DNA of 12,113 nucleotides from an uncultured Acinetobacter sp. (GTDB taxonomy: Bacteria; Pseudomonadota; Gammaproteobacteria; Pseudomonadales; Moraxellaceae). Position 1 is the first letter of the stretch. Each line of letters begins with the position of its first letter. The stretch lies in assembly GCA_900771065.1 (NCBI GenBank), contig CAAGMP010000013.1, positions 1 through 12,113 of the forward strand, in the 5' to 3' direction. A program made the position numbers and the translations under genes. The notes beneath the pieces were generated by a model. That model was not told the DNA's origin. It did not search any database and was given only the letters and a program-made list of their open reading frames with translations. Positions 1 through 6,851 of this stretch are shown piece by piece.

Positions 1-1132
1 CAATTAAACCAATGACGATTGCATAAACTAAAGTAATATTATGTATGTCACCTTGTATGATAACACCTGCAATAGCAGCATGAATTTCAAATAATGAGGC
101 TAAAAATGTTCCTAAAATTAAACCATTATCACCCATGATTAAATTTGCGCCATAAATAATGACTTGGATCAAGGTTAAAATAACGGCAACAATAAGCGCT
201 TCTTTAATACTAAACATACGCTCATGATTAATTTTAATTTCTGAATTCGATGTGATTATGGTTTTGGGTGATGTATAAAATAGAAACCCCGCTGCAATTG
301 CTAATACAAAAATACCACATAAAGTTGGTATAATAAAAAAATTAAACCAAGCTACGCTCACACCTAAAACAATTAATAATAATTGTATTAAAGTTGATAT
401 ACAGGAAATTAACGCTGCACTTGCATTTAATTTGGCATTTGCTTTTTCCGAGCGAACTTGCATACCCAGACTTGCAATTGTTGCTGTACTAGAAACAAAG
501 CCAGAAGCTAAGGCAGATAATATAATTGCTTTGTCATTAGGTAAAAGGCGCTTTGCAATATGTGCAATTGATTGAATAACTAATATTAAAATCAATAATT
601 TTAAAATAACGTGTGGATTTAAAATATTCCCCCATAATGCGCGATTAGGCATAACAGGTAAAGCAATTAAAATTAATGCGAGTAAAAATAAACCATCTCG
701 AATTTCGTAATTTTTTAAAATTTTTTCTGCAAAATAATGCAAGCTACTTTTACTAATTAAAATAATAGTTAATAAAACAGCCATACTTACAGCTAAATTA
801 ATATTCCAAACACAAATTCCTCCAATTAGGTAGGTCATTAAAAATGCAAGTTCGGTAGTTGATCCAATGTCTTGTTTTTGTTGAAATAAACTATATAAAC
901 AAAATAAGCAAACAGCAATTGTTCCAATTACACCGACATATAAATGCAATGAAAAGCAAGTTGCACCTAACAATGCCACAATCGTAAAAGAACGTAATCC
1001 TGCAAAATTAGGTTCATTAGGTGGATTTTTATTGCGTTCGCGTTCTAATCCTGTGAGTAAGCCACAGCCCAGAGCAGATAACATAATGGTGAGCAATTCT
1101 TGAAAAGAAGCACTTTGTAATAAAGTATTCAA
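1..1132 (-). CDS. MgtC/SapB-DUF4010 family inner-membrane protein, N-terminal part (C-terminus beyond left edge)
   Basis: The minus strand is open from a TTG at 1132 to the window edge, giving 377 codons without a stop. The TTG is chosen because GGAG (plus-strand ctcc, 1141-1144) lies 8 bases before it, and an in-frame stop lies further upstream; no ATG fits before the conserved part. Residues 20-50 hold the MgtC-type signature (LGCGLLTGLERERN, then AGLRSFT). These lead into many hydrophobic segments, then GSTTELAF, and then a DUF4010-like half with ASGFVSSTATIASLG near residue 215. Full-length relatives are around 410-420 residues, so some 35-45 are probably missing. It is a polytopic inner-membrane protein. 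The family is linked only loosely to Mg2+ limitation and acid stress, and its substrate is unknown, so I assign no function. It is transcribed divergently from cbpA. Confidence 0.85.
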   Translation of the reverse strand, partial: MNTLLQSASFQELLTIMLSALGCGLLTGLERERNKNPPNEPNFAGLRSFTIVALLGATCFSLHLYVGVIGTIAVCLFCLYSLFQQKQDIGSTTELAFLMTYLIGGICVWNINLAVSMAVLLTIILISKSSLHYFAEKILKNYEIRDGLFLLALILIALPVMPNRALWGNILNPHVILKLLILILVIQSIAHIAKRLLPNDKAIILSALASGFVSSTATIASLGMQVRSEKANAKLNASAALISCISTLIQLLLIVLGVSVAWFNFFIIPTLCGIFVLAIAAGFLFYTSPKTIITSNSEIKINHERMFSIKEALIVAVILTLIQVIIYGANLIMGDNGLILGTFLASLFEIHAAIAGVIIQGDIHNITLVYAIVIGLI

Positions 1133-1151
1133 ATATTGATCTCCATTTTTG

Positions 1152-1163
1152 TTGTGATCACAA
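1152..1163. promoter_or_regulatory. 12-bp perfect palindrome upstream of the MgtC/DUF4010 gene, possible operator
   Basis: TTGTGATCACAA is a perfect palindrome lying 20 bases before the TTG start, in the divergent spacer. Its arms resemble the TGTGA/TCACA halves of a CRP/Vfr site, but the usual 6-base spacer is missing, so a CRP site is unlikely. It could be an operator or part of the 5' leader. Confidence 0.3.
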
Positions 1164-1264
1164 TTTAATTAGCCTAAGTTTATAAATTAATTTTTATTAT
1201 TTTAATCATACTGATTATTTAATTTTTTTTGAAACAATAATGAACATTTTTTAGCTGTTTTCTC

Positions 1265-1270
1265 TATAAA
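1265..1270 (+). promoter_or_regulatory. Possible -10 element for cbpA-cbpM
   Basis: TATAAA lies 45 bases before the cbpA ATG. The best -35 candidate (TGAACA, 1241-1246, 18-base spacing) is poor. I see no sigma-32 CCCCAT-type element, although cbpA genes are often stress controlled. The 1133-1315 spacer is otherwise AT-rich with no other feature I can support. Confidence 0.25.
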
Positions 1271-1315
1271 AAAAGTTGAATAATAGTTTTAAACATCAAA
1301 TTGAAAAGAAGACTA

Positions 1316-2212
1316 ATGCAAAAAAATTATTATGAAATTTTAGGTCTCTCAAAAGAGGCAAGTGCTGAAGAGATTAAAAAGGCATATCGAAAATTGGCTC
1401 GAAAGTATCATCCCGATATAAGCAAAGAAGCTGATGCAGAAGCACGTATGCAAGAGCTGAATGTAGCTTATGATGTTTTAAGTGATGCAGAAAAGAAAAA
1501 ACAATATGATTTTGAATTAGATCACCCTCAAATGCAGGGTCAAACCAATTTTCAACAACATGATTTTTCAGGTTTTGAAGATTTATTTGGTCGTTTTGGT
1601 TCAGGTTTTGGCGGGTCAAATTATCAATATCAACGACAACAACAAAGTTATAAAGGTGAAGATCAACATGCACAAATTGTAGTCGATTTGGATGTGGCAT
1701 TTCATGGTCGAACTCAAAATATTACTTTGCAAATTCCAACGATTAATGCTTATGGTGAAGCAGAAATCCAACGTAAAACATTGGAAGTTAAAATTCCAAA
1801 AGGCATGAAAGAAGGGCAACAAATTCGTTTGGCAGGACAAGGGCAAACGGGGATTCGTGGAGGTGAAAATGGCGATCTTTATATTGAAATCACTTATCAA
1901 GATACTGAAACTACACGAGTTGAAGGTGTTGATATTTTTCACCAAATTGCAATTACACCGTGGGAAGCTGCTTTAGGTCAAAATATTCAAGTGACTTTAC
2001 CAAATCAAAAAACTTTAAATATTCAAATTCCTAAAAATGCCAAAAATGGTCAGCAACTTCGTTTAAAGGATCAAGGAATTCCAGCCAAAGTCGCTGGACA
2101 TTTATTTTTAATTTTAAATATTGTGCAACCACCTGTGCAAAATGAGCAAGATCAAAAAAATTATGAAGCATTCGCAGCAGCTTTTGCACATTTTCAACCG
2201 AGAAAATCTTAG
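1316..2212 (+). CDS. cbpA: CbpA-like DnaJ-family co-chaperone (curved-DNA-binding protein type)
   Basis: Class II J-protein of 298 residues, expected to deliver substrates to DnaK and stimulate its ATPase; CbpA proteins also bind curved DNA in the nucleoid. Residues 3-67 form the J domain with the invariant HPD at 32-34. A Gly/Phe-rich linker follows (about 70-110, including FSGFEDLFGRFGSGFGG and a short Gln-rich run). Two C-terminal substrate-binding beta-barrels run from about 115 to the end. The DnaJ zinc-finger cysteines are absent, which separates it from DnaJ itself. I choose the ATG at 1316 over an in-frame TTG at 1301: an AAGA stretch sits at suitable spacing, and the J domain starts right after it (MQKNYYEILGL). 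The pairing with cbpM just downstream supports the name. Confidence 0.92.
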   Translation: MQKNYYEILGLSKEASAEEIKKAYRKLARKYHPDISKEADAEARMQELNVAYDVLSDAEKKKQYDFELDHPQMQGQTNFQQHDFSGFEDLFGRFGSGFGGSNYQYQRQQQSYKGEDQHAQIVVDLDVAFHGRTQNITLQIPTINAYGEAEIQRKTLEVKIPKGMKEGQQIRLAGQGQTGIRGGENGDLYIEITYQDTETTRVEGVDIFHQIAITPWEAALGQNIQVTLPNQKTLNIQIPKNAKNGQQLRLKDQGIPAKVAGHLFLILNIVQPPVQNEQDQKNYEAFAAAFAHFQPRKS

Positions 2213-2224
2213 GGAGTAGATCAA

Positions 2225-2560
2225 ATGAGCACTATTAAATATCGTGAGATTGTTTTAGATGGTTGTGGGCATGTTGAAGTTGTAGATGAACAACATTATT
2301 TTGATTTGGATCATTTTGCCAATGCGTGTGGGCAAAGTCCAGAATGGGTTTTACAATTAATTGAATATGATATTTTGCCTGAAAGAATTGTGAATGTGAA
2401 ACAATATCAATTTTTAGGTGAAGATGTCACTCGTGCGCGTCGAGCCTATCGTTTACAACGAGATTTTGATGCCAGTTTAACTGCTGTTGCCATGATGTTA
2501 GATTTAATTGATGAATTACAAAAATTACGTCGCGAAGCTAAACATATTCACAAAAATTAA
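2225..2560 (+). CDS. cbpM: CbpM, chaperone-modulator protein
   Basis: A 111-residue protein of the CbpM/MerR-like family. In E. coli CbpM binds the J domain of CbpA and blocks both its co-chaperone and DNA-binding activities. The N-terminal part (FDLDHFANACGQSPEWVLQLIEYDIL, written in pieces: FDLDHFANACGQ, then SPEWVLQLIEYDIL) is a MerR-like helix-turn-helix scaffold used for protein contact. The part from about residue 62 (FLGEDVTRARRAYRLQRDF) and the helix ending DLIDELQKLRRE are typical of the family. AGGGAG at 2211-2216 overlaps the cbpA stop codon and lies 8 bases before this ATG, so the two genes are cotranscribed and probably translationally coupled. I see no clear terminator in the 61-base gap that follows. 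Confidence 0.9.
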   Translation: MSTIKYREIVLDGCGHVEVVDEQHYFDLDHFANACGQSPEWVLQLIEYDILPERIVNVKQYQFLGEDVTRARRAYRLQRDFDASLTAVAMMLDLIDELQKLRREAKHIHKN

Positions 2561-2621
2561 GATTCAATTCATGTTTTGCTGTTTTAATCATTACATCAAC
2601 AAACTAATAGAGTGAAATAAG

Positions 2622-2984
2622 ATGAAAATGAAAGCATTATTGATGGCAATTGTAATTGGTTCGACCACAACTTTAGCTGTTGCGAGTGTAGATCATCATG
2701 TTGTAAACCAAGTTGCATTAGCAAAAGCAACCACAGTAAAACAAGCGCTAACTTTGCCTGATGATGCTAAAGTTGAATTAAAAGGTTATATTGTTCAATC
2801 TTTGGGTGATGAAAAATATACTTTTCAAGATGCAACAGGCTCGATAACCGTTGAAATTGATGATGAATTGTGGAATGGTAAAGCAATTTCAAATAAAACC
2901 TTAATCACCATTGTTGGCGAGGTTGATATCGATTATAAACCAACAAAACGAGTCAAAATTGATGTTGATCAAGTTCGATTTTAA
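2622..2984 (+). CDS. YgiW/YdeI-family periplasmic OB-fold stress protein
   Basis: A 120-residue secreted protein. Residues 1-22 are a signal peptide (MKMK, hydrophobic core, cleavage near AVAS). The mature part is a single bacterial OB fold (BOF, formerly DUF388): a lead-in VKQALTLPDDAKVELKGYIV, then FQDATGSITVEID, and a closing GEVDIDYKPTKRVKIDVDQVRF. Relatives such as E. coli YgiW and Salmonella VisP are periplasmic, tied to envelope or oxidative stress tolerance, and often encoded next to qseBC. The same order is seen here, which strengthens the QseBC-like reading of the downstream pair. GAGTGAAATAAG before the ATG gives only a weak ribosome site. It is separated from the regulator by a hairpin terminator, so it can be made in excess over the signalling proteins. 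Confidence 0.85.
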   Translation: MKMKALLMAIVIGSTTTLAVASVDHHVVNQVALAKATTVKQALTLPDDAKVELKGYIVQSLGDEKYTFQDATGSITVEIDDELWNGKAISNKTLITIVGEVDIDYKPTKRVKIDVDQVRF

Positions 2985-3001
2985 GTAAGCATAAAAAATA
3001 C

Positions 3002-3031
3002 AAACCACATGTTTACGCATGTGGTTTTTTT
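3002..3031 (+). terminator. Intrinsic terminator or attenuator between ygiW-like gene and response regulator
   Basis: A perfect 10-bp stem (AAACCACATG, 3002-3011, with CATGTGGTTT, 3018-3027), a 6-base loop TTTACG, and a run of seven T (3025-3031). It starts 17 bases after the upstream stop and ends only 4 bases before the AAAGGA ribosome site of the response regulator. It should reduce readthrough into the two-component genes. Confidence 0.85.
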
Positions 3032-3047
3032 ATTTAAAGGAAAAAAC

Positions 3048-3701
3048 ATGCGTATTTTGTTAGCAGAAGATGATGAATCGCAAGCAGAAAGTATTCAATC
3101 TTGGTTGGAAATGGATGGTTATGTGGTGGATTGGGTAGAACGAGGTGACTATGCAATTTTAGCAATTCAGCAGCATGATTATGATTGTATTTTACTAGAT
3201 CGAGGCTTACCCGAAGCAACAGGAGATCAAATTATTCAGGCTTTACGTGCAAAAAATATTGATACACCAATTATTTTTATTACAGCACGCGATAGCATTC
3301 AAGACCGCGTTCAAGGTTTAGATTTGGGTGCAAATGATTATTTGGTTAAGCCATTTAGTTTAGAAGAATTATCGGCGCGTATACGCACACAACTGCGTGC
3401 AAAACAACATAACGCTTCACAATATTTAATTTGGAAAAATTTGAAACTTGATCCAAATGCGAAAACATTAATAAAAGATGAGCAACCAATTAATTTAACC
3501 GCAAAAGAGTTTCAAATTTTATATAAGTTAATGCAAAAACCAACGCACAATTTAACGCGAGAACAGTTAGAAGAATCGCTATATGCATGGGGCGATGAAA
3601 TTGAAAGCAATACAATAGAAGTTTTTATTTATCAATTACGGAAAAAAATTGGTACAGAGCGCATAAAAACAATTCGTGGTCTTGGTTATTGTATGAATTA
3701 A
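3048..3701 (+). CDS. qseB: OmpR/PhoB-family response regulator, QseB-like
   Basis: A 217-residue cytoplasmic transcription factor. The receiver domain (1-115) has the acidic pocket E7-D8-D9, phospho-acceptor D51 (ILLDRGLP), T79 and K101 (LVKPF). A winged-helix DNA-binding domain follows (about 128-217) with the usual LTAKEFQILYKL and IEVFIYQLRKKIG..IKTIRGLGYCM. The start is the ATG at 3048, 6 bases after AAAGGA. An in-frame ATG at 3009 would add 13 residues but lies inside the terminator stem and is rejected. It should be phosphorylated by the kinase encoded 4 bases downstream. The symbol rests on family type and on the ygiW-RR-HK order; a PmrA-like name is possible. Target genes cannot be told, and I saw no clear binding repeats upstream. 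Confidence 0.85.
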   Translation: MRILLAEDDESQAESIQSWLEMDGYVVDWVERGDYAILAIQQHDYDCILLDRGLPEATGDQIIQALRAKNIDTPIIFITARDSIQDRVQGLDLGANDYLVKPFSLEELSARIRTQLRAKQHNASQYLIWKNLKLDPNAKTLIKDEQPINLTAKEFQILYKLMQKPTHNLTREQLEESLYAWGDEIESNTIEVFIYQLRKKIGTERIKTIRGLGYCMN

Positions 3702-3705
3702 TAGC

Positions 3706-5031
3706 ATGATAAAACAGGTTTCATTACAACAAAATGTAATTAAAAATGCGATTTATAGCTCAGTGTTGGCAGGCATTTTAGCTTGGATTTTGATGCTAAT
3801 GATTGCAATTTTACATGCTATGCAATTGCATGATGAATTTATGCATGAAATTTCTGATTCATTACTTGAGTCTCAACAGGTCACGAATTTTACTCAAATT
3901 AATGAAATGAGTGATGAATTTGATATTGAATATCAATTATTTAAACAAAATAAATTAATTTCTCAATCACAAGAACAAGATTTTATCACACAAGTTTCAT
4001 TGCTGAAAAATGAACATGGCTTATCTTATGGTTTTATTCATGGTCAACCTGTTCGTATTTTAATAGAACAAGAACATGATTTATCACTGATTGCAGTTCA
4101 ACCGATTATCATTCGTTTTAGTGAACTTGGGCAAAGCGCCATTGCTTTTGCGGGATTATTAATTTTACTTTGGTTAGTGCAATGGTTGATTTTACGTTTT
4201 TCTATTCGCCGTCAGTTACAACCTTTAAATAATTTGTCAAAAATAATTTCTGAAAAATCAGCACAAGATTTAACACCCGTGCAGCTTACAAATTTTGAAA
4301 TAGTCGAACTCAAACCAATTGTTGAACAACTTAACTTTATGCTCGCTCGTGTTGAACAATCTTTACTTGCAGAACAACGCTTTACCGCCGATGCATCACA
4401 TGAATTACGTTCTCCTTTATCTGCTATTCAAATGCGTTTGCAGGTTTTAAAACGCAAATATCAAGAAGATGAAAATTTAAATCAAGCATTGCAAAGTATA
4501 CAAAATGATGTGAATCGAGGAACGAAAGTACTTGAAAATCTGTTATTAATGGCGCGTTTAGATCCACAAAAGGTAGAAAATTTACCCAAATCATCAGTTA
4601 ATTTAACTCAATTGTTAGATGAAATTTTGCAATCGGTACAAGCTACTTTAAATGAAAAACAATTTGTATTACAAACTCATTTTACTACGGCTTTTTTAGT
4701 TGCAAATCAAGATTTACTTTTTATTTGTCTTAGAAATTTAATTGAAAATGCCATTAAATACACACCACAAGCAGGGCAAATTCAGCTTGAAATGACCCAA
4801 AATACAAATCAGATTCAATTGATCATTGAAAATTCAGGAAATTTAACACCAGATATTTTAGAACATTTAGGACAGCGCTTTTATCGAAAATTAGGAACTA
4901 AAACACAAGGTTCGGGTTTAGGTTTGTCGATTTGTAAAAAAATTGTTGAGCTACATCAAGGTGAAATCAGCTTTGAATTGTCAAAATTGGGTGGCTTAAA
5001 AATCATTATTTATTTTAAAATACAGGCATAA
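3706..5031 (+). CDS. qseC: Membrane sensor histidine kinase, QseC-like
   Basis: A 441-residue inner-membrane sensor paired with the regulator upstream. TM1 is about residues 17-39, a periplasmic sensor region of about 100 residues follows, and TM2 is about 143-164. HAMP runs to about 215. The dimerisation/phosphotransfer helix carries H232 in FTADASHELRSPLSAI. The ATPase domain has the N box (RNLIENAIKYTP, 343-354) and an intact G2 box (GSGLGLSI, 412-419). The G1 region, normally DxGxG, reads IENSGNLTP (374-382) and lacks the Asp and second Gly. RFYRKLG..TQGSGLGLSI is close to the QseC pattern. Its ATG is 4 bases after the regulator's stop with no clear Shine-Dalgarno, which suggests translational coupling. 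The signal sensed is unknown. Confidence 0.88.
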   Translation: MIKQVSLQQNVIKNAIYSSVLAGILAWILMLMIAILHAMQLHDEFMHEISDSLLESQQVTNFTQINEMSDEFDIEYQLFKQNKLISQSQEQDFITQVSLLKNEHGLSYGFIHGQPVRILIEQEHDLSLIAVQPIIIRFSELGQSAIAFAGLLILLWLVQWLILRFSIRRQLQPLNNLSKIISEKSAQDLTPVQLTNFEIVELKPIVEQLNFMLARVEQSLLAEQRFTADASHELRSPLSAIQMRLQVLKRKYQEDENLNQALQSIQNDVNRGTKVLENLLLMARLDPQKVENLPKSSVNLTQLLDEILQSVQATLNEKQFVLQTHFTTAFLVANQDLLFICLRNLIENAIKYTPQAGQIQLEMTQNTNQIQLIIENSGNLTPDILEHLGQRFYRKLGTKTQGSGLGLSICKKIVELHQGEISFELSKLGGLKIIIYFKIQA

Positions 5032-5052
5032 TCGTTTTATGATGGTATTTTA

Positions 5053-5547
5053 GTGAACTTATCTGAATTTATAATTAGACCAATTCAAACGCAAGATAAC
5101 GCTGCACTTGCGCAAATCATTCGTCAAAGTTTTGTCGATAATCAAATTGATCATTTAGAAGGGGTGAGTTTGAATGATCCTGAGTTAGAACGTTTAAGTG
5201 TGGTTTATATGCAGCCACGTGCGCAGTATTGGGTTGTTGAATATCAAGGTATTGTCAAAGGTGGTGTGGGAATTGCACCTTTATTGGGTGCTGATGTCCG
5301 TTATTGCGAATTACAAAAATTATATTTAGCCAATGATGTTATTGGCTACGGTTTAGCTAAAAAACTCATGCAAATTGCACTACAACAAGCGATTGAATAT
5401 GATTATCAATATTGTTATTTAGAAACTTTGCATGAGTTAAAAGCAGCAACGCAATTGTATTTAAAATTTGGTTTTGAAGTTTTGCCACAACGTTTGGGCA
5501 ATACAGGTCATGATTCATGTGGTTTATGTATGCTAAAAACGCTTTAA
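5053..5547 (+). CDS. GNAT-family N-acetyltransferase
   Basis: A 164-residue GNAT protein, expected to move an acetyl group from acetyl-CoA to an amine; the substrate cannot be told. It begins with the usual IIRPIQTQDNAALAQIIR. The acetyl-CoA pyrophosphate loop is LQKLYLANDVIGYGLAKKLM (about 87-106), a variant of the Q-x-x-G-x-G/A motif. It closes with YLETLHELKAATQLYLKFGFE, typical strand and helix 4-5 features. The GTG at 5053 is the only plausible start: the kinase's TAA lies in the same frame just upstream, and no ATG or TTG lies between. It follows the kinase by 21 bases and probably belongs to that operon. It overlaps the stop of the opposing MFS gene by 4 bases. Confidence 0.85.
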   Translation: MNLSEFIIRPIQTQDNAALAQIIRQSFVDNQIDHLEGVSLNDPELERLSVVYMQPRAQYWVVEYQGIVKGGVGIAPLLGADVRYCELQKLYLANDVIGYGLAKKLMQIALQQAIEYDYQYCYLETLHELKAATQLYLKFGFEVLPQRLGNTGHDSCGLCMLKTL

Positions 5548-6731
5548 GATTTTGAATAGCGATGAAATAAAATATACACCATGAGCAGACCTAAAACAGA
5601 TAAACTGCCAGTCACTCCTGCAACATTTCCCCATTGTTGTGAAGCTGAAACCAAATAAGCACTTAGTGGGGGAATGATAAATTGAGCAAAAGCCGAAATT
5701 TGAATCACTAAACCTACACTAGCAGCGACTGCGTTGGCTTGTGGTGCATAATTTAAAGTAATTGCAAATACTGTGGTTGGAATAAGACCACCTAGCAAAG
5801 AAAATAAAATCGCGCTTAAATATTGCCATTCAAATCCAAGCCAAGTTTTACTAGCAAAAACCATAAAACTGGTGATCAGCATACTGATAAAACCAAAATT
5901 TAATAATAATGTAGGTTTAATGCCACGCTGTAACAATGTTCCTGCAGAAAAAGTACCTACCAAATTGGCAATCACCACGACAGCAACTAACATGCCAGCC
6001 GTTTTTAAAGCAATTTGCTCTGAAACATATAAGCTAGGTAAAAAACCAACTAAAGTAATCCATTGACTTGTATAACAAGCGAAAATTAAAGCTAAACAAA
6101 TGACAGGGGGATGTGTAATAGTTACTTTCAGAATATCAAAAAAATGAGCAGATTGTGTTTTGGAATTAGAAAAGTTTTGTTCAAGTTTGACAAAAAATTG
6201 AATCATTAAAGCCGTAAATAAACAAACTAAACCCAATATTGCCCAAATTTGTTGCCATGTAAACCATTCTAAAAAAATAGGCAAAGTTAAAACTGCTAAA
6301 CTCACGCCCACGCCCATGTAAGAACTCCACAAACCTAATTTAAAATTGAGCGTTTGTGGTGAGCTAATTCGTTTTAAAATAGCAGGCGCGCAAATTGAAA
6401 TGGTTAAAAAACCAATACCTTCACCAAAACGAAAAAGATATAAAGAAATGACATTCTCAACAAAAAAACCAGCTAAACTACTGATACCTAAAATGATAAT
6501 ACCTGAAACAAAACAGCGTTTTAACCCTACTTTTTCGGAAAAAACACCAATACTTAAGGCAAAAAGCATGCCCGCACCTTGTACTAAAGACAAAGAAAGG
6601 GCAGCTTGAGTAAAAGTGAGTGCTAATTCTTGTTGTAAAATTGGAATGATTGGAGAAAGTTTTCCTACATTCAGCGCAGCTAAGTAACCTGCTAAAATAA
6701 TCCACAAATCATCTTTTGAAATTTTGGACAT
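5544..6731 (-). CDS. MFS transporter, about 12 membrane segments
   Basis: A 395-residue inner-membrane carrier of the major facilitator superfamily. Hydrophobic segments span the whole length in two halves separated by a short charged loop near residues 185-200 (KLEQNFSNSKTQ). The loop after TM2 holds a motif-A-like sequence (GVFSEKVGLKRCF, about 62-74), and LYLFRFGEGIGF (about 97-108) resembles the TM4 motif. The opening SPIIPILQQELALTFTQAALSLS recalls CynX/NimT-type carriers, but the substrate is not predictable. The ATG at 6731 is chosen because the protein starts cleanly there; the ribosome site is weak. It has its own promoter and is separated from blh upstream by a terminator, so it is probably not part of the persulfide operon. 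Confidence 0.88.
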   Translation of the reverse strand: MSKISKDDLWIILAGYLAALNVGKLSPIIPILQQELALTFTQAALSLSLVQGAGMLFALSIGVFSEKVGLKRCFVSGIIILGISSLAGFFVENVISLYLFRFGEGIGFLTISICAPAILKRISSPQTLNFKLGLWSSYMGVGVSLAVLTLPIFLEWFTWQQIWAILGLVCLFTALMIQFFVKLEQNFSNSKTQSAHFFDILKVTITHPPVICLALIFACYTSQWITLVGFLPSLYVSEQIALKTAGMLVAVVVIANLVGTFSAGTLLQRGIKPTLLLNFGFISMLITSFMVFASKTWLGFEWQYLSAILFSLLGGLIPTTVFAITLNYAPQANAVAASVGLVIQISAFAQFIIPPLSAYLVSASQQWGNVAGVTGSLSVLGLLMVYILFHRYSKS

Positions 6732-6752
6732 TGCGTCTGATCAACTTTTATC

Positions 6753-6770
6753 AGTATTAAAATCAATACT
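6753..6770. promoter_or_regulatory. Inverted repeat over the MFS promoter, candidate operator
   Basis: AGTATT (6753-6758) and AATACT (6765-6770) form a perfect 6-bp inverted repeat with a 6-base spacer. It overlaps the -10 element and the expected transcription start of the MFS gene. Two copies of CTGATCAA (6737-6744 and 6789-6796) flank it. No adjacent regulator gene explains these sites. Confidence 0.35.
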
Positions 6771-6796
6771 ATAATTTTTCTTTATAGGCTGATCAA
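6768..6796 (-). promoter_or_regulatory. Sigma-70 promoter of the MFS gene
   Basis: Read on the minus strand, TTGATC (-35, 6791-6796) and TATAGT (-10, 6768-6773) are separated by exactly 17 bases. The predicted start near 6761 gives a leader of about 30 bases. Confidence 0.6.
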
Positions 6797-6814
6797 GCGA
6801 AGATTTTTAAATAT

Positions 6815-6840
6815 AAAAATGCAGATTTTATGTTCTGCAT
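6815..6840 (-). terminator. Intrinsic terminator of the pmpA-pmpB-blh operon
   Basis: On the minus strand ATGCAGA and TCTGCAT form a 7-bp stem with an 8-base loop, followed by five T and more AT-rich sequence. It begins 12 bases after the blh stop codon. Confidence 0.7.
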
Positions 6841-6851
6841 CTCGATTTGCT

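Noticed and set aside
1152..1163. CRP binding site
   Set aside because: The TGTGA and TCACA arms touch with no 6-base spacer, so the CRP dimer geometry is not met.
1301..1315. TTG start for cbpA adding MKRRL
   Set aside because: The ATG at 1316 has better spacing to AAGA and begins directly at the J domain.
1374..1945. Two overlapping minus-strand open frames of about 108 codons inside cbpA
   Set aside because: No family features, and they are antisense to a clear gene; low-GC coding sequence often leaves such frames open.
3009..3047. An upstream in-frame ATG that would lengthen the response regulator by 13 residues
   Set aside because: It lies inside the terminator stem, has no ribosome site, and the receiver domain begins properly at the ATG at 3048 behind AAAGGA.
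5773..6609. Plus-strand open frames of 97 and 87 codons inside the MFS gene
   Set aside because: Antisense to a well supported transporter, with no recognisable domain.
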